A program made the position numbers and the translations under genes. Shown here in pieces: positions 62,022 through 64,000 of a DNA stretch of 64,000 nt; the stretch's first letter is position 1; each line of letters starts with the position of its first letter. The notes beneath the pieces are model-generated. The model had not been told where the DNA came from, did no database searches, and saw nothing but the letters and a program-made list of their open reading frames with translations. Source of the DNA: Bacteroidaceae bacterium (GTDB lineage Bacteria > Bacteroidota > Bacteroidia > Bacteroidales > Bacteroidaceae); NCBI GenBank assembly GCA_017938245.1, contig JAGBBX010000011.1, positions 1 to 64,000 of the forward strand. Reading direction: 5' to 3'.

Positions 62022-64000
62022 ATGGGATTTAACGAATTTATAAGTAAACTTTTTGGAAACAAAGCAAGCCGTGATGCACGCGAGATTAAGCCCTGGGTAG
62101 ATAAAGTAAAAGCTGTATACCCCGAGATATCTGCACTCAGCAACGACGGGTTGCGTGAGCGTTCAGCCAAGCTTAGGACAAAGATTCAGAGCACAGTAAC
62201 CGAAGAGCGTCGTAAAATTGCCGAGCTTAAAGAGAGCATCGAGAGAACCGAGATTGATAAGCGCGAGAGTATCTTTAACCAGATAGACAAATTAGAGAAA
62301 GAGGTTCTTGAGAAACTCGACAAGGCACTCGACGAGGCACTGCCCGAGGCATTCGCCATAGTAAAAGATACCGCCCGCCGTTTCACAGAGAACGAGGAGA
62401 CAATAGTAAAGGCAACACAGTTCGACCGCGACCTTGCCGCAAAATTCGATTTTGTGCGCATCGAGGGAGACAATGCGATATACAGTAACCATTGGACAGC
62501 CGGAGGCAACGACACAAAGTGGAATATGGTTCACTACGATGTTCAGTTGTTTGGTGGTGTGGTACTTCACAAAGGCAAGATTGCCGAGATGGCAACCGGT
62601 GAGGGTAAGACTCTCGTAGCTACCCTTCCCGTATTCTTGAACGCACTCACCGGCAACGGTGTTCACGTGGTAACAGTGAACGACTATCTTGCCAAGCGCG
62701 ACTCGGAGTGGATGGGGCCCCTTTATATGTTCCACGGACTCAGCGTCGACTGTATCGACAAGCACCAGCCCAACTCAGAAGCACGCCGTAACGCCTACCT
62801 TGCCGACATCACCTTTGGTACCAACAACGAGTTTGGTTTCGATTACCTGCGCGACAATATGGCAATGCAGCCCGACGACCTTGTACAGCGCATACACAAC
62901 TATGCCATTGTCGATGAGGTCGACTCGGTGCTTATCGATGATGCCCGTACCCCCCTTATCATAGCAGGCCCTGTACCCCGCACCGCCGACCAGATGTTCG
63001 AGGAGTTCCGCCCCATAGTAGAGCGTCTGGTGGATGTGCAGAAAAAACTCGCCACCGAATACCTTGCCGAAGCACGTCGCAAGATATACTCCGAGAACAA
63101 GGACGAGGTAGCCGAGGGTTATGTATCGCTATTCCGCAGCCACAAGGCACTTCCAAAGAACAAGCCCCTTATAAAACTTCTGAGCGAACCCGGAGTAAAA
63201 TCGGGACTACTGAAAACCGAGGAGTATTATATGGAGCAGAACAACAAGCGTATGCCCGAGGCAGTAGAGCCCCTATACTTTGTCATTGACGAGAAAAACA
63301 ATAGTGTCGACCTCACCGACAAAGGTATCGAGCTTATCACAGGTAACTCGCAAGACCGCGAATTCTTCGTGCTTCCCGACATTGCCACTCAGATGTCGGA
63401 GCTCGAGAACAGCAGCCTTACAAATGAGGAGAAACTCGACCGCAAAGACAAGATGCTTGCCGACTATGCCGTAAAATCGGAACGTATACACACCATAAAT
63501 CAGCTGTTGAAGGCCTACACAATGTTCGACCGCGATATAGAGTATGTGGTAAGCGAAGATGGAAAGATTAAGATTGTCGACGAGCAGACAGGACGTATTA
63601 TGGAGGGCCGCCGCTACTCCGATGGTCTGCACCAGGCTATCGAGGCCAAAGAGCGCGTAAAGGTTGAGGCAGCATCGCAAACATTCGCCACAATCACCCT
63701 GCAAAACTACTTCCGTATGTATCACAAGCTGTCGGGAATGACCGGTACAGCCGAGACCGAGGCTGGCGAATTTTGGGATATCTACAAGTTGGACGTGGTA
63801 GTAATACCCACCAACCGCCCCATTGCGCGTAACGATATGAACGACCGCATCTACAAGACCAAGCGCGAGAAATACAAAGCAGTAATCGAGGAGATTGAGA
63901 GCCTTGTACAGCAGGGTCGTCCTGTTCTTGTGGGTACAACATCGGTAGAGATTTCAGAGATGCTGAGCCGTATGCTCACAATGCGTAAGATACAGCACAA
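62022..64000 (+). CDS. secA: Preprotein translocase ATPase SecA (3' end outside window)
   Basis: ATP-driven motor of the Sec secretion system. An open frame of about 659 codons runs to the window edge. It starts [20 protein letters not shown]. Visible parts: a charged helical insertion (about 55-110) usual in Bacteroidetes SecA, Walker A in [29 protein letters not shown], and Walker B in [18 protein letters not shown]. The preprotein cross-linking domain follows, then [20 protein letters not shown] and [20 protein letters not shown] of the second nucleotide-binding fold, ending near [14 protein letters not shown]. Only the C-terminal part is missing. Confidence 0.97.
   Translation, partial: MGFNEFISKLFGNKASRDAREIKPWVDKVKAVYPEISALSNDGLRERSAKLRTKIQSTVTEERRKIAELKESIERTEIDKRESIFNQIDKLEKEVLEKLDKALDEALPEAFAIVKDTARRFTENEETIVKATQFDRDLAAKFDFVRIEGDNAIYSNHWTAGGNDTKWNMVHYDVQLFGGVVLHKGKIAEMATGEGKTLVATLPVFLNALTGNGVHVVTVNDYLAKRDSEWMGPLYMFHGLSVDCIDKHQPNSEARRNAYLADITFGTNNEFGFDYLRDNMAMQPDDLVQRIHNYAIVDEVDSVLIDDARTPLIIAGPVPRTADQMFEEFRPIVERLVDVQKKLATEYLAEARRKIYSENKDEVAEGYVSLFRSHKALPKNKPLIKLLSEPGVKSGLLKTEEYYMEQNNKRMPEAVEPLYFVIDEKNNSVDLTDKGIELITGNSQDREFFVLPDIATQMSELENSSLTNEEKLDRKDKMLADYAVKSERIHTINQLLKAYTMFDRDIEYVVSEDGKIKIVDEQTGRIMEGRRYSDGLHQAIEAKERVKVEAASQTFATITLQNYFRMYHKLSGMTGTAETEAGEFWDIYKLDVVVIPTNRPIARNDMNDRIYKTKREKYKAVIEEIESLVQQGRPVLVGTTSVEISEMLSRMLTMRKIQH

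Overview
The window comes from a member of the Bacteroidota, most likely a gut-type Bacteroidales. Promoters throughout have the Bacteroidetes -7 element TAnnTTTG, Shine-Dalgarno sites are mostly absent, and many families are typical of this phylum: SLBB-rich export protein, DUF5723, DUF4919, DUF4924, FISUMP-type lipoprotein, GldE, a TonB-dependent receptor under a TPP riboswitch, and host-glycan hydrolases GH2 and GH110. No insertion sequence, phage gene, CRISPR array, rRNA or tRNA was recognised. It reads as ordinary chromosome rather than an island.

Layout. 0.3-1.6 kb: surface lipoprotein, followed by a long imperfect inverted repeat (1620-1746). 2.0-10.2 kb (minus): compact capsule/exopolysaccharide operon in transcript order export channel, chain-length regulator, flippase, polymerase, GT2, GT4. 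10.5-15.8 kb (plus): fabD, GH13 amylase, DUF4919 protein, mtgA, SanA-like protein, 5'-nucleotidase. 16.0-21.1 kb (minus): operon mtaB, GT2, DUF3267 protease-like protein, RsmI-like methyltransferase, NhaC-type antiporter. 21.5-26.3 kb (minus): tiny lipoprotein and a 1439-residue GH2 beta-galactosidase. 26.6-30.4 kb (plus): secreted S9 peptidase and MFS transporter. 30.6-35.5 kb: FtsX-like permease, an ECF sigma factor with a partner membrane protein, an unlisted 59-residue gene and a second ECF sigma factor. 35.8-46.4 kb (minus): housekeeping genes including fmt, ClC channel, TsaC/Sua5, prfC, LysE-type exporter, DUF5723 barrel, gldE and ssb. 46.6-48.9 kb (plus): HU, a 30-residue mS38-like ribosomal protein, and RNase G. 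49.0-50.1 kb (minus): comF and recX. 50.3-53.2 kb (plus): threonine operon with a Thr-rich leader peptide, a phosphoglycerate-mutase-like probable homoserine kinase, and thrC. 53.3-57.0 kb (plus): TPP riboswitch, thiamine TonB receptor, PnuT transporter, thiamine pyrophosphokinase. 56.9-61.8 kb (minus): GH110 alpha-galactosidase, RluA-type pseudouridine synthase, GNAT acetyltransferase, AlkD-like glycosylase. 62.0 kb to the end (plus): secA, cut by the window edge.

The most informative items are those not visible as long ORFs: the threonine attenuation-type leader peptide, the TPP riboswitch with its thiamine uptake/activation operon, the mS38-like micro-protein, the 59-residue gene beside the sigma factors, and several perfect 38-46 bp palindromes or long hairpins at gene ends. 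No clearly unprecedented multi-gene system was found. The best candidates for undescribed biology are the structured elements at 1620-1746, 21196-21463 and 47091-47281, the 59-residue gene, and the regulation of the threonine operon without an adjacent thrA. Family assignments were made by reading motifs, without database searches.
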